From Globodera rostochiensis (lineage: Eukaryota > Nematoda > Chromadorea > Rhabditida > Heteroderidae), in contig JAEVLN010000003.1 in NCBI GenBank assembly GCA_018350325.1, positions 2,527,214-2,591,213 on the forward strand: a stretch of 64,000 nt of DNA. Direction: 5' to 3'. Below, piece by piece: positions 1 through 12,516 of this stretch. The notes beneath the pieces were generated by a model. That model was not told where the DNA came from. It ran no database searches and saw only the letters and a program-made list of their open reading frames with translations. Numbering within the stretch: position 1 is the first letter of the stretch; each line of letters starts with the position of its first letter. A program made the position numbers and the translations under genes.

Positions 1-51
1 AAAGTGCGTCTCGGACACAAATACGTTTATTTTTCATTGGAATTACTTCAG

Positions 52-718
52 GTTCTAAAAGGTTCAAATATGAAATTGTGTCCCCTTATTGGAACGGCTT
101 CGCGTTATGAGAAAGTGTATCATCTGAACACCGACTTCAAATTGGTCAATGAGTGTAAACCGGTCCATTGTTCCGTCGTTGACGCATTTGTCAGAAGAAG
201 TACCGTTTTTCTGACATTAGCAAAAATTTACATTTTTTTAGGCCTTGCTCATCTTGTTCGAAGTCATTTGTATTATGGTGAGTCGCTTGAATTAACTGGG
301 CCCTCGTTTCTCCTCTTTCTTTCCCGCATCGTTCTTTTCTCGTAACTTTTCATAAATCCCTGGCCTGAATATCATGGAAAGTTTTTGAAAACACCGGGCT
401 CGGACTGCCGCCAACCTTTGTCAATGTGTGGCAATTATCCATACATTGTGTTCAGGCCTCAACTGTCCTATTGTCGGTGACCAAAAATACACAAAGGCTC
501 ACAAAGCGAGTAATCCAGTGTTGCCAATGGCTCTTTCCCCAAACGCTATGACCGCTTTGTCACTACGCAAGAACGACTTGCGTAAAATGCCGATGTTTAT
601 GCATTGCGCGGTTGTGCACGTACCAGAGACTAAAAGTCAAAAAATGGTGTTGATCCGTTCCGAAATGCCCTCGTTTTTTGTGCACGCTCTGAAACGACTT
701 CGCCTTCTCAAAAAATGA
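52..718 (+). CDS. RNA pseudouridine synthase (RPUSD3/4-like), C-terminal part
   Basis: C-terminal end of an RluA-type pseudouridine synthase, which isomerises uridine in mitochondrial RNAs in animals. The 5' part lies outside the window. Likely exons are 52-199, 242-277 and 456-718, with GT-AG introns in matching phase. Joining the last two gives HLVRSHLYYGLNCPIVGD, the family's signature block (HQLRVHLS.GLNCPIVGD in relatives), followed by KYTKAH and a basic end (ALKRLRLLKK). The catalytic aspartate is not in the window. The block TDFKLVNE..CSVVDAFV fits the strand pair before the signature. Which RPUSD paralogue it is cannot be settled, and the first exon boundary is uncertain because bases 4-51 are also open in the same frame. 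Confidence 0.72.
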
Positions 719-907
719 TGATGGATGAAAAACGCTCCCATTACACTCGCTGGCCGTTCCCTTACATTTTTGTTCCAATTTTGATGCCTGTTTTCAGTCA
801 GTTGACATTTTTATTGCTATTGATAGTTAAAGACAAAAGATTTGTTTCAAAATGTAGTCCGATTTACATATATTTTCATTTCCATTTCGGCTTGATTTTT
901 TCAAAAT

Positions 908-1903
908 GTGCCGAAGAAACAATGCATTCTTTCCAGCGCAAAATGTCAATCCTTGTGGACTTACGGCTCTCCTCCGGTGATGTTCAAAAGTGTGTTTTAC
1001 ATCGGCGTGTGCCGTGCCGCACAATTTTGTTCTTTTGCTGTATTATTGATCGGTTGGATTTTTGGACCCGCCGGCGATGGATTGTACTTTTACGCAAGCG
1101 ACTGAAACTTGTCGATGGTTCAGTGAGTTTGGGGCCATCTTTGTTTTGTTTTTATGTTTCCGCTTTCGGGCTTCGCTTCTTAGACTGTCAGTCCGCCCAT
1201 CGCCGGCGGATTTGCACATCGATAAGCGTTGGTGAGGAGGGGGCGGTGAATTTGTTTCATAATGCCAATGTCCGACATTAATTTAGGGATGGCATGGTGT
1301 CAGCACTCGTCCTCAGAGGTCGCAAATCCATTGGAATTTTCTTAATAAATATTCTACTATTTTCAGTCCTCCAAATCGAAACCGGTTCGCTCTGCTTGCT
1401 TTTACTTCCTTTATTGAGCCTTTTTTTTTTGCAAATCGTTCAGAGCTTTGGCGTCTCTCCACGCTTGGAGGTGCCGCTTCCGCGATGGGATTCTTCAGTC
1501 CACAATTCGTACGCAAAAATGCACTTAGTTTTGCTGGCCGATCAACTTTATTTACTCCTTCATCTCCCGTCCCAATTCAGACTCAATATGCATTCATGAT
1601 CTCCGTCAAACAGCTCCGTTTGGCCTTTCTGGTCGGTGACCCAGTGCTGGTTTCCCGCTGTTTCCTGTACATTTCGCTCGCCTTTGCCCAAAAGGGATGT
1701 TACCGGCCCGCACTCAAAATTCTGAGGCTTGTTTGTTCGTTCGAACCAAGCATTTTCAACATGTTCGGCTTGACTTTAGGCAAGAATGGGTCAGAGGCAA
1801 GGCGCTCGGGTCCACGTTTTTGCTCAATTGCGCTCGAGGCGTCTGGTCGACTATAAAATGGATGATGAAAAACAGAAAAGTTGCTCAACGGATGGCGAAT
1901 TGA
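908..1903 (+). CDS. TMEM223-like mitochondrial membrane protein
   Basis: Open pieces over this span can be ordered like TMEM223, an inner-membrane protein linked to cytochrome oxidase assembly. A start at 908 gives MPKKQC... and a hydrophobic helix (FCSFAVLLIGWIFG). A second piece at about 1453-1620 contains LWRLSTLGGAASAMGFFS, then FVRKNALSFAGRSTLF and FMISVKQL, which line up with the second helix, the VR...L.AGG motif and FTVPLKQV of TMEM223. The last piece ends EWVRGKALGSTFLLN... with a stop at 1901-1903. Exon borders are not resolved, and the middle stretch around 1620-1770 reads in more than one frame. The call rests on pattern resemblance, not on a search. Confidence 0.42.
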
Positions 1904-1961
1904 AATGATCTTTTTATCTTCTTTATTTGTATGCTAAAGTTGTGAACATTTGTAAAACTGA

Positions 1962-4942
1962 TCAGTCACATTGAATCTCTCTTCGATTTTCGTCGTCCAT
2001 CGACGGTCCCTCCTCGATGAAGTTTGGGTCTACTGACCCCTTTGGAATGAGCATGAACTGGTAGACCAACCGCTGGCCCTCCACTTTTTGTAAAATGCCT
2101 CTAAACAACAAAAATCCATCATTTTTTGGATCATTCCCATGAAACAAACGCAAACCTTTGGTAATAGTATCTAAAAAAGGAATTGAAAAGACAATGTGCC
2201 CGCTAATCGCTTACCTTAGTGCACGTCCCATTGTTTCGTAATTCATCCCGGGTTTGTTTTTATGAACGCCCCACAATTTGGACACCTTGAACATTGCGAA
2301 TGTGTTACCCTCTTTCATTGTCTCTTGGACTTACGATTTTGGAGTCGATCAGCTTGAAAATGCCTGAAAATTTCTGAGCCCAAATTTTTAAAAATAATTC
2401 CACTGAAAGAAGAACAAACGTTTTTCCTCGTCGAGCCATTTGATGTAACGAGGGCAATAATCCTTGCTCGACAAAAGGTGCAATAAACTAAATTTAAACA
2501 GCATCATTCTTTTTGCTTTCATGCTTAAACAATTGCGCTTACAATTCCCACAAATAGGTCACGTGGCCTGAAAATTTGAAGACATTACACCAACAATTGC
2601 ATATGTTTGATATTGAGCTTAACAGGACGGACAGGATTCAAATAGACGGGCAAAACGAGTTCAAACCGTTCAATTTATCAACGTCAGTATACCGTAAACG
2701 GATCGGATTTTTGGATAATTGTTTCGCAACGGATAAACGATGCAACCCCGCGGGGAAGAGAGGGGAGGGAAAGTCTTTGAAACGAATCCGGGCCCTGTAA
2801 AGACGACATGCACTTCCATTAATTACCCTCTCTGTTGTTCCTTCTGCGTGCACCCGGCAGTGTTGCGGCGGATGCGAATACTCCTCCATCATTCAGCAGA
2901 ATTGTCGGCTCACTCGAACGCCGTCGTACACCGGCACGCAATGGAAATGGCAATTGCTGGTGCTGATGCTGTTGCAGCAGTTGGTGATGCTGTCGATGGT
3001 ACGGGTGAACTCGAGGGGTTTGACAATGAGCAGCAGCAGCAGTAGCGGAACGAACAGCAGCGACCAATTGTTGTTGGACGAGAGAGGAAAGGGCCGCCGG
3101 ATGATGGGCCAACGACGGGAGAGGAGGGGGAGGAGGAGGACGGTCAGAAGGCCGTAAAACGTTGTGAATGGCCGCCGTACTCGGAAAGAAGGCAGGAGAA
3201 ATGATGGCAGAAGTTGCTGAAGAATGGGCCTGAAGGAGTGAAAGCCATGAGCCGAGGGCGGCAGTGTCAAATTCGGCAGCAAATACGCCGCACGGGTGAA
3301 CATTTGTTGTCGGCACTTTGCCGAGCGATGGAGCTGAAATAAAATCAAAAATAAATAAATTTAAACTTAATTCAAAAAGGGGATAAAATCCCGAAAACTT
3401 TCATCAAGAAGTACGAGGACTGGAGCCCAGATTGTGGATTTAAAAAATATTATATTACTATTCCCAGTAAATTAAACAAAATATTAATGAAGGCAGGTCC
3501 CATGAGGCCACCCCCAATCAAGCATTAGTGTACGTGTGTGAAAAAATTCAACTCTGACATATGCCATACATATATCTTTACGTTTAGTGCCATTCAAAAT
3601 GCAAAACTGAACCCTTTCCCCCCTGCGGGAACAGGTTTTTGAATAATTATTGTAGCCTTCAAACACTGACAATTCCATTCAATCGCCTATTTATTATTTC
3701 CAGTTTTGACGGACTTTGCCTCCTCATCCCTTCTTCCCACAGATTGCCGGTCTCATCCGTCCGTGAAGAGGATGTCTCCGGGGGAGGAAAAGGGAAAAAC
3801 GTATGGAATGGGAAGAACAATTTCTCAGAATACTGTTAATGAGATTTGGCATTTGCAACAGACAACTAGCTGGAGTTGTTCAAGAACGGATAGATAACCC
3901 GCCGCAACCATTTTTCGGACATTTGGAGAGAAGTTGAGTCAAAATTTGGATGAGTTACACAGTCCATTATTCGGAGGCTATCCAGGGCGGATTAGATATA
4001 TCTGGAGGATGGACCGGGTTAAACTGTAAACAAAAACCAACCCGCACAGCTTGAGCCGACGCACTCTTTGTTGACGAACGGAACATGGAACACATTTTGA
4101 GGTGCGTCTGTTGAACCTGTTGACGTCGACGAATTCTCAGAACATGGCGGGAAAAAGGAGGAGGAAGAAGAAGAGGATTCATTGTGCACAAATGTATTCA
4201 TTTCATGTCCAAGACCTGATTAGGGCAAAAAATGATGTCAAGGGCTGAAAGGTGTTGACTCAACAAGACAAACCCGAGTCGGGGCTTGACGAGCTGGACG
4301 GACTGCTCTTCAGCAAATGCGACAAATGAATGTTCTGCCCAGTGGAGAATGGATTGTTGATGGTGTTGCAATGTGACAGTGATTGCAAGTCCCTCCCGAA
4401 CATTTGTTGGCAAAGATACAAATTTGTTTCAAAGTTTTTCAAGCAGGTCAACCCGACGGAGTCGTTGGGAGAAAACTGAAAAATTATTTGCAATCAAACT
4501 CCACCCTCTTCTGTCCAGAATCTTCAGGTTATACCGCCTGCCCTCTGAATTGCGTGTCCAGACAGGCGGGCGCTGAAGTCCTTCGTGTGGCCAACTGTTC
4601 GGCAAATCGCGCAAATGTTTCGGCGTTAGATGCACAGTCGCCGTTAATTCTGGCAAATGCCGACGGATCGAGAAACGTTGGCGGCGGCTTTCGTGGCACC
4701 GGTCGAACGATCCGTGGTTGCTCCTCCATTCCATTTCCCCCAAATGCTTCTTCGGATTCTTCACCGTCATCGTCGCCATTGTCACCATTCCGATGTTGTT
4801 CCAAACAGTCGACATGTTGAACATTGGCAATGGCACTCCTCTGTGTCTGTTCGCTTCTCGCATCGAGTGCATAATCGGAATAATGACGGCCCGTCAACAG
4901 CAAGGCGTTCAGAGTGGAATTGTGATGAGTTGTAAGTTCCAT
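1962..4942 (-). CDS. ELF-subfamily ETS transcription factor
   Basis: DNA-binding transcription factor with a C-terminal ETS domain. Exons (minus strand, 5' to 3'): 4942-4535, 4475-4274, 4215-4042, 3333-2827, 2794-2693, 2567-2543, 2487-2420, 2363-2335, 2285-2215, 2170-2156 and 2100-1962. All have GT-AG borders with agreeing phases, and the total is exactly 580 codons (579 residues). The domain reads [74 protein letters not shown] and [24 protein letters not shown] with GQRLVYQF is typical of the ELF1/2/4 and ELF3/5 group, and both recognition-helix arginines are present. The N-terminal part is acidic and low in complexity (poly-Ser, poly-Pro, His/Gln runs). The chosen start begins MELTTHHNS; an upstream exon is possible. 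The 15-base and 25-base exons are notable. Confidence 0.88.
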
Positions 4943-5530
4943 CGCTACTAGACGGCGGTGGTGGTCATTTTCTAAATTTGCATATTTAAAAAAAAGAGGA
5001 GGAATCTGTTCAAGTGTAAACTGAACTATTGAAAAAAATTGTGCGTCGTGTGGTGAGGACGGAAGGTGAAAGAAAACGTAGGTGAAAGCCAGGAGTATCA
5101 TCATCGTCGTCGTCGGCGTGGTCGTCGCCCTCATCACCCGGCAGTTGTTTGCGAAGTCATTCACCACTTTCCCCTGCCGCTGCTGTCCAGCCGACGACGA
5201 CGACGACGATGCTGCTGCTGTTGTTCCTCCTGCCTACCGCTACCATCCGTCGTCCACTCCCTCCTGCGCATTTCCAAATGGTTGAACAACAAAAAAAAAG
5301 TTCAAAAGCGTGCACGCCAGCACAGTGTCGTGACTGACCGCCCCAACCCTCACGCACTTTCACCACCAGCAGCTGCTGCCCCGCCCCCTGTTGAGATCGC
5401 GCAGTCCGAGTGTGAGGAGTGACCAAAGGACCGATCACCCGCGTCCTCCTCCTCCTCCCCCTTCCTTCTTCCCATTCATCCCCATCACTTTCACCCCATT
5501 CCGTCCCATCCCCACTGCTGATCTTCATCA
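4943..5530. other. intergenic low-complexity region between the ETS and AASDH genes
   Basis: No convincing gene. The stretch is rich in CGT/GAC and CTC/CCT triplet runs (5100-5260 and 5440-5560), which open spurious reading frames on both strands. It may hold the 5' leader or promoter of the minus-strand ETS gene and the 3' end of AASDH. Confidence 0.5.
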
Positions 5531-8500
5531 TCATCCGACGTCACCGGACTCCTCAGCATCCCTCACAATCCGTCCGTCCGCTAAAAGAAGAAAAACAAAC
5601 AGTACTCCCCATCCCATTCCGTTGTTTGCAATTTTATAGACGGAAACAAACTTACACGGGCTCGCCCTGTTTCCTTTTGGCCCCGGGAGAGTTGGAGTGC
5701 AGCACAGTTTGGCCCGTAAGAGGTCATCGCGAGCACCAAACACAACAATGAACGAAGAAGATGGCTCATCAGCTGCTCCATCTTCCTCACTTCGGTCCGG
5801 TTCCAACAGCAACGGAAGGCCAAAGGTTTCGACCTGCGCCGAAAACACACAGTCCAACAACACGCACTCGGCAGGACGCCCGAACAAAGCATCCAAAGGA
5901 ATGCGGAAGAGTGTACCTGAACAAAGAGAATGCCATTCCAAATGAATGAATGAACTGCTCGCTCGGGTGGAGGAACGACGAGCCTTTGTTGGTCATCAAA
6001 AAGGCAAAATTGTTGAACAGAACAGGCCGTCGTATGACGCATTCGTTTTGAAACGGAAAAGCAAAACGGCTCAGCAATGCGAACGAATTGTTGTTGTGCA
6101 ATTGGTACGAAAGCAAAAGGAGGGAATTGCCACCAGTTGAAATGATCAAACGGTCATGGCCAATCGGAGTGGGCGAGTCAAAGAAATGGCCATAATCACA
6201 AACACAGAAGGAACTGATCTAAAATAAAATGGCACATAAATCAGTCTCGAGACAAAGAAAAATGTTGGCAATTCGTCGTTTGCACTTACAACGTGTCCAT
6301 CGGTTGGTCGAAGCAATTGAATTTGGCCCTTCACTGAAAGGGCAAGGCATGCTCCGGCAAAAGAAATTGGAGCAGCAAAAATGGGCGAATCGGCGCGTCG
6401 TAGCCACACAACGCATTGAAAATTCTGGAAATGTTTGACCATTGCGAAAATTAAAAAATTCTGTTTTAAAAACTGCGAATGTTCAATTGCTGTCCCCGAT
6501 GCCTCATTCACCTTACAAATGGCAACAATGAACGCTCCCAACGTGCCGAACACAATCAGCGAGTTGATAAGCAGCGGATTCGTGCGCAAAAAGCCATGCC
6601 CGCAAGCGTCAAATTTGACAACTTTTTTGGTCTGGACGTTCAGTTTCCAAACCCATCCGTCGTAGCTGCCCCAAAACAGATCATTCGTTTTGGCATCAAA
6701 CGCCGGCGTCATTCGAATCTCCGAACCACAATCGACCGTCACAACGGCGGCACCTTTCGCATCGGGTTGGGCGACGTCAAAAAGGTACAAACACCCGACA
6801 AAACCACCTAAAACGATGGGAATTGAAGTCAAAAAAAGCGTGAATTTCAAGCAGTTCAATGGGTGGGATTTGTTCAAAAAATAAATTGATTAATTAACTG
6901 ACCAAAGGCAATATATTTTGTGCCAACAGCGGACACGCCGGCCTCAAAACGGTCTTCGGCGTAACGGATTGAAGTCATAACCGTGCCCGTAGAAAGTTGA
7001 ACGCCCTTAAGAATGCCGGAATGTGACGCCGCATAAACAATTCTGACAAATGAGTAAATTCCATTAAAAAATAACTTTTTAATTACTTAAAAACGACGAA
7101 CCCTTCGTGACAAATTGGCGTTCCATCGATGCATTTTCCCAAATTTTCAGCCCATTTCTGCTCAACTTTGAATTTGCATGACGCAATTTGTAGCATTCGA
7201 CCATAATTTGTTTGTTCTTCAAAGCCCCGTTCGTTTGGATTTATCATCAATGAAAATCGGTTCAGAAAGTCTCCGAGCGTATTGCGCTCATCCAACAGAA
7301 ACCGTAATGTGTCCGTGGCATCGACGGATGGATTTGTTTTGTTCAACAAAAAAGCGATTTCGGCAGCTTCAATTGACTGAAATCGAATTAATAATTATAA
7401 ATTAACAAATAAATTAGATAAATTGACCCCAATGCCCAAAGTGCGCAGAGATTTGCGCGTCGAGATCGAATCCGTCAAAATCGCAAAACGATCCACGAGA
7501 AATTGTTGCAGAGAAACTTCGTCACGATATTTTGACATAACGAATTGCTTCAAAAATTGTTCGTTGACCTTTCCTAAATAATTCAAAAGTTTTTATTTAA
7601 AAAATTTGGACGGACCATTCTCTGTAAGTCGCGCGCTTTTGTCGACATTCCAAAATGTTCGGGTCGGCCACTGAATTTTGGGGAGTTTGGAACGGATTTT
7701 GTCCTCCGATACGGCGGACGTGCCGTCGACATGGTCAGCAAAAAGGAAACGGCAATTGTCGACATAAAGCAATTTGCAGAAAACAATCTCCGAAAGCGCG
7801 GCCATCACTTCGTTTTCTGTCGCAAAATTGGGCAAAATGCTGTTCGGTTTGTTCTTAAAAAAAATTTAAGAAATTTTTTGAATTTTTTTGTGAATTTTTA
7901 CCCTTCCATGAACAAAAATGCACTGTTTTCCGTCGAGACAATTCATTGAGAAGGCAATGTCCCCCGTGGGTGTCGGCACGTTCAGTTGCTGCTCCTCAAA
8001 GTTGATGATACAATTTCGGCCGTGCACCAACAGAATGCCATCGTTTGAAATTTGAAGACCGGTGTTCAGCAACGGCACTCCGATGGGCGTTAAATTGGGC
8101 GGATATTTTCTAAAATAAAAACCATTTTAAACATATTCAAAAATAAATTCTGCGGACGCCTTTCGGTTCCGCGCCAGCGATCAGAAAAATTTAGTTTTTT
8201 ACTCGCTGTCGGACGTTTTGAACCGGTGAATGGAGGCCCAGCAGCTGACTTCAGTAAGTCCATAAACATTGTACACGGACATTGGACATTGTTTCGTATA
8301 ATAATTCTTCATCAAATTCAATGGGAAATTGTCGCCTCCAATGAGAAGTGTGTCAATCAGAGAATTTCGGCCAAAAATGTGTCGCAAAATGTCCGTCGAC
8401 AGACATTGGAGCACCGCTGGCGTAAGCTAAAGGTGGACGACGGTAAGCCAAAAATGTTCAATTTTTCAAAAAGCAATTCTCTCTCATTAAAATGGCAAAA

Positions 8501-9460
8501 AAAAACACCTGAACAAAAGAAAGACGGAAGTCGCACAGAATAATGCGCGAAACAGAACCAATCCAAGCAGCAGACGGCGGCGGTATCAAAAGTTCACAAC
8601 CAACGCTTAAGGCAACAAGCAGTTCGACCATCGACGGGTCGAAATTTGTTTGAGTTGCATAAAGGACGGTCGAAGAAGCGGACAGCGAAAACCTCTCTCT
8701 AAAAAAAACTCCTCCAAAAATTGGCATAAAAAAAAGAAGCGTAAAAGCACACATAAAATCCTCAACGTTCGGCATGATTGATGAGAATGGCACCAAAACG
8801 ACCTTCGGAATGCCTGATAAATGCACTTTTTGGCATGATTACGAAGCGCCAAAGGAAATACCGGTAGAACCGGAAGTTTGAATTGCATATAATATTTCCT
8901 GCTGCTCCATGACAAAAGTGCCGGTGTCGCCGGACCCATTCTTCAAATGGCCAATCTTCAATCGTCCAGCTTCAACAAAAGCAGTGTCACGAAACGCGTC
9001 TTCGTCAAGCGGCAACGATGCATCAAACAGCGCAAATTTAATACGAAATCGAGCAAAACGCTCCTCGAGATAATTGGATGGCCCCGGTTCAAAAATGGCA
9101 AACGCATTTCCCGTCTCCACAACACTAAAATTGAAAAACCCATGAGAAAATGGAGAAATAGTTCCCATCTGCCGGCACGAAATTTCAAATATTCAATAAA
9201 ACGATATCAAAAAGTAAAACAACGCACCCAACAACCATCGAAACCAAAAAAGCGCTTTTTGCCGCGACTATGGCGACAACGCCTTTTGCACTGCTTGCAC
9301 AAGTTGGCAACAAGAATCTTTCAATTGTTGTGCTTATTTCCAACGCATCGTCAAATATTTTCGGCGAAAGAATGTTTGACTGAATGCAACCATTCCGGTC
9401 AACAGAGAGTTCATTCACTCTGAATGATTTGCGCATGGAAAAAGAGCATTTGGAAAACAT
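5531..9460 (-). CDS. AASDH: beta-alanine-activating enzyme (AASDH / ACSF4): adenylation, carrier and beta-propeller domains
   Basis: Large multi-exon gene with the three-part layout of AASDH: an AMP-binding acyl-activating domain, a phosphopantetheine carrier domain and a PQQ-type beta-propeller. Near the start (ATG at 9460) lies VAIVAAKSAFLVSMVVGCVV. The nucleotide loop is YAIQTSGSTG at about 8890. YNVYGLTEVSCWASIHRF (about 8225-8290) is the A5 motif and is nearly identical in human AASDH. Joining exons across 7381-7428 gives LRTLGIGSIEAAEIAFLL, so the carrier serine is kept (GGDSL in relatives). WAENLGKCIDGTPICHEGFV opens the propeller, further blades follow at 6877-6250, and the last blade (GTLFRIPLDALF ... 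FIVVFGARDDLL) lies at about 5700-5930. The exact 3' exons and stop (5531 is one option) are uncertain. The gene starts 119 bases after the ADAT3 stop on the same strand. Confidence 0.82.
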
Positions 9461-9578
9461 GGGACGACCTTAACACGCTTTAAGACGCAAATTTACATGA
9501 TAAAACAAAAATGTAATAAAATTGTGTGCTATTATGCCATAATCTCCATATACAATACAATTGAAAATTGTGAATGGT

Positions 9579-10782
9579 TTATGTTTTTTCAACAATTTGA
9601 AAAACATCAAAATGGTGATTGATATGGGGACATTCTTGCAGTCGCCACTTTGAGAAAAAGGCACCGGACTTCTCGTTTAAAGCTCCAAAAAACACTCGTT
9701 TCACGCGAACATGCACCAACGCCATGGCACCTGCAATTTGGTGACAGTAAACGTCATGTTGAAAGTGGACAACACCCACACATTGTACATGGCTCGGTTG
9801 CTAAAACAGCATAAAAACCTAAAATTTAAGAACTGTAAAAAACAGTGGAAAAATATACTCATTTTTACCCGTTGCCAAATATTGTGCCGATTTTTCATTG
9901 GTTTCCTTCGCTTGTTTAGCCGACAAACTTTCAATGGCGTTCATCACCGAATGCGCCAATGGCCTTTCGTTTGAGTGCGTCCCCTCGGCAACAATTCGGT
10001 CATTTTGTGGGTCATAAAACAGAGCACCTAAAGCTATTAGAGCTAACGCTAACATAAAATTGTGCGGGACTGAAGGTGAACCTTTTAACTGTTCAGCGTG
10101 GACAAAAAGCTCGTTCAAGCGTGCACTTTCTGACTCGGAGATCAGTGTCCCGTTCATGATCGACTCCAACTTTACGTCCTTATGGAATGACATGGGCCAC
10201 TTCTCTCTGAACAGGTGCAGTTGTGCTCTGCCCCGTGGTTTTCGCCTTGGAATCAGCCGAATGCTCAATTCCGGTTCTTCGCCGAGTACTTTTTCAATCG
10301 CAATTTGTTCGTCATTAGCAATGCTCGTCGTACCAATTTTAACCAACACATCGGTCCCATTAATCCGCTTTAAATGATCAAATTCGGAAGGGAGCGGAGG
10401 CAAAACACGCAACAACGCCGAAAATAGTCTAAAAGAGATTAATGTGAATTTGTTTTCTTTTTCACACACACACCGAAATTAGGGAACTTTTTCAAATGCA
10501 TTTAATCAAATTTTTGTCAAAATTATAATCGCCATCCAATCCAAACCTTTTATTGGAAACTTTGAGAATAAGCCCTTCGATAAAATCAATGCAATCACTT
10601 CGAAGTGACGAAGGCAGAATTGGATGAATAGCAAAGCTGAAAATTAATCTATTCGTAACTTTTTATTTAAAAGTAAAAACAAACGAACATTCAAACCTTC
10701 TCAATCTCGGAATTTTTGTGAGTTTTAAGCTGTGAACTTGTTCATTACGAAACTCTCCTGTTTCATGACTAGTATTCAACAT
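9579..10782 (-). CDS. ADAT3: tRNA adenosine-34 deaminase subunit ADAT3
   Basis: Non-catalytic partner of ADAT2 in the enzyme that turns A34 into inosine in tRNA anticodons. Five exons: 10782-10697, 10636-10547, 10428-9869, 9818-9780 and 9730-9579, 309 codons with matching phases. Only splicing out the 49-base intron 9779-9731 restores the zinc motif as ATEPCTMCAMALVHVRVKRV. The first zinc-binding block reads RPLAHSVMNAIES, so the catalytic glutamate of HAE is replaced (HSV), as expected for ADAT3, whose animal members carry a valine there. EKWPMSFHKD and LPPLPSEFDHLKRI match the N-terminal domain. The stop is followed after 118 bases by the AASDH start. An AG lies directly before the ATG, so the leader may be trans-spliced. 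Confidence 0.9.
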
Positions 10783-12508
10783 CTAAAGGGATTAAACATT
10801 GAGATTATACCGTTTTAGCCTTGAAAACTTTTCAGTTTTGCACAATATCCGCATATTTTAAACCCTCTTTCTTTGTTAGCTGAGGTAAAAAGAGAACTGA
10901 TTGTTCAAAAAAAGGTTTAAGGAGTAATTTTACCAACCACAACACTTCTAAGCAAGTCTTTCAACAGGAATAATTAAAGCTTTAATGAATTTATCTCTTT
11001 TAAAAATGTTTAAAAAATCATTTTTTATGACATTTTAATTTTAAAAAATATTTTGACATTTCGTCGCTTTGACATTTTGCGGAGAAGCGGAACAAAATAA
11101 CAAAAATGTTAATGTTATTTTAAGCGAAAAAAATATATTTTTTTTGTTTCTTTTTTGCTTTCATTGCCTTTGGTGGTAAAAAAATTTTCCTTCCCCTAAG
11201 GCGTTGTTTTTTCATATGTACTTTTTTCAATTTAAAACTGAATGTGTTTGAAGGAATGGGGTTTCCTTTTTTGATGGATATTGAGCATATATGTTGTAGA
11301 TGATCTTTGGGGCAAAAAATTGCAACGAGTTTTTGTTTAAAACTTTTTATCACGATCACCGATTATCAATCGTGCTCCATCCTTTTTGCCGTAACTGTGT
11401 ACATATTGTATGTACAGGTGAAGGAAAAGATAAAAAATGTGTGTTGCTTTTCTATTTGTTGTTTACCTTTTTTATACAGTGGGTTGGTTGTTGTGAATAA
11501 ATGAATCAGTTTTCCCATCCATAACCAAAAACAAGTTCTCTCGGGGACCGTACATCAAAAACAGTCAGATTTTGTTAAGGGAACGCGTCATAATCATCAT
11601 TATTCATCAAAAAATTCGCACATATCAAAAAGAGTCAGATTTTGTTCGGGGCGAGGGGTGGGGGGGGGGACGCGTCATCATCATAATTCATCCAAAATTT
11701 GCCGCACATTGCTCACCACACATCCGTCATTTCACCCCATTTTAAGCACTCCAACGAATTTTCATGTGGTTGGTGTGTGTGTGTGTGTGTTGTACACGAC
11801 GAATAAAATGTAAGAAGAAGTGCTTCTTTTCTTTCTTTACTTCTTTCGGCAACTCCTCTGTCTCGCTCCCCCCTGTTCCCGTGATTGAGCTACCTATTAC
11901 ATACATTCACTCATATCACTTTTTTTTTTCTAAGTTTCCGTTTTTGTCCTCCTTTTTTACGCTGGGAGCGGCGGCGGAATGTGAGGAGGCGAAGGAGGGA
12001 GGGCGGGAGGATTAATTGCGTTTGTGTGGGGCCGGGGAGTGAGAAAATGTTTAATTGATTATTCCTGTCCTGTTCGTGCACATTGTTCTTGGCTTTGATT
12101 ATTACCCAGTTTCTGGCAATTTTTAATTAAAAAATTTTTTTTACCATGAAACAAAAGCAAAAAAAAAATTTATATTTTTTCTTGTTTGAAATTATTATTA
12201 ACAAAATACACCCTGAATTCGATAAATGTTTAAGATACGGAAGGAGTTTTTAGTTTTAACCTTTTTCTTATTTATAAATTAATTATTTTTTTTGTTTACA
12301 GCTGGATGGTTGATAAATTATATTGAAAATCTTTTCAAAACATTTGTCAACATCACTCTGTCAACTTTGCTCAATTTTCTGAGGTAAGAAATGACGATTT
12401 AAATTTTTGACAAAATTATTAAGAAAAATAATTCCTATTTCAAACAATCTGGAAATAAAAGAAATATTCTGACATTTTATGAGACAAAATTAATTGGCTT
12501 TTTTACAG
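10783..12508. other. intergenic, AT-rich
   Basis: No gene recognised. It holds an imperfect duplication (about 11560-11615 and 11628-11700, both with GTCAGATTTTGTT and GACGCGTCAT), a GT microsatellite at 11774-11791, and a possible 5'-UTR exon of bre-3 at about 12301-12384 that ends at a GTAAGA donor and is itself open. Confidence 0.5.
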
Positions 12509-12516
12509 CATTTATT

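Noticed and set aside
5697..6140. Two plus-strand frames (MNEEDGSS.., MNELLARVEE..)
   Set aside because: They lie opposite the last AASDH propeller exons, which read better on the minus strand (LIISTGGNSLLLLSY, VVFGARDD); the plus frames are separated by a stop.
9579..9779. ADAT3 with lost zinc cysteines (HQIAGAMA)
   Set aside because: That reading runs through the 49-base intron 9731-9779; splicing restores PCTMCAMALVH.
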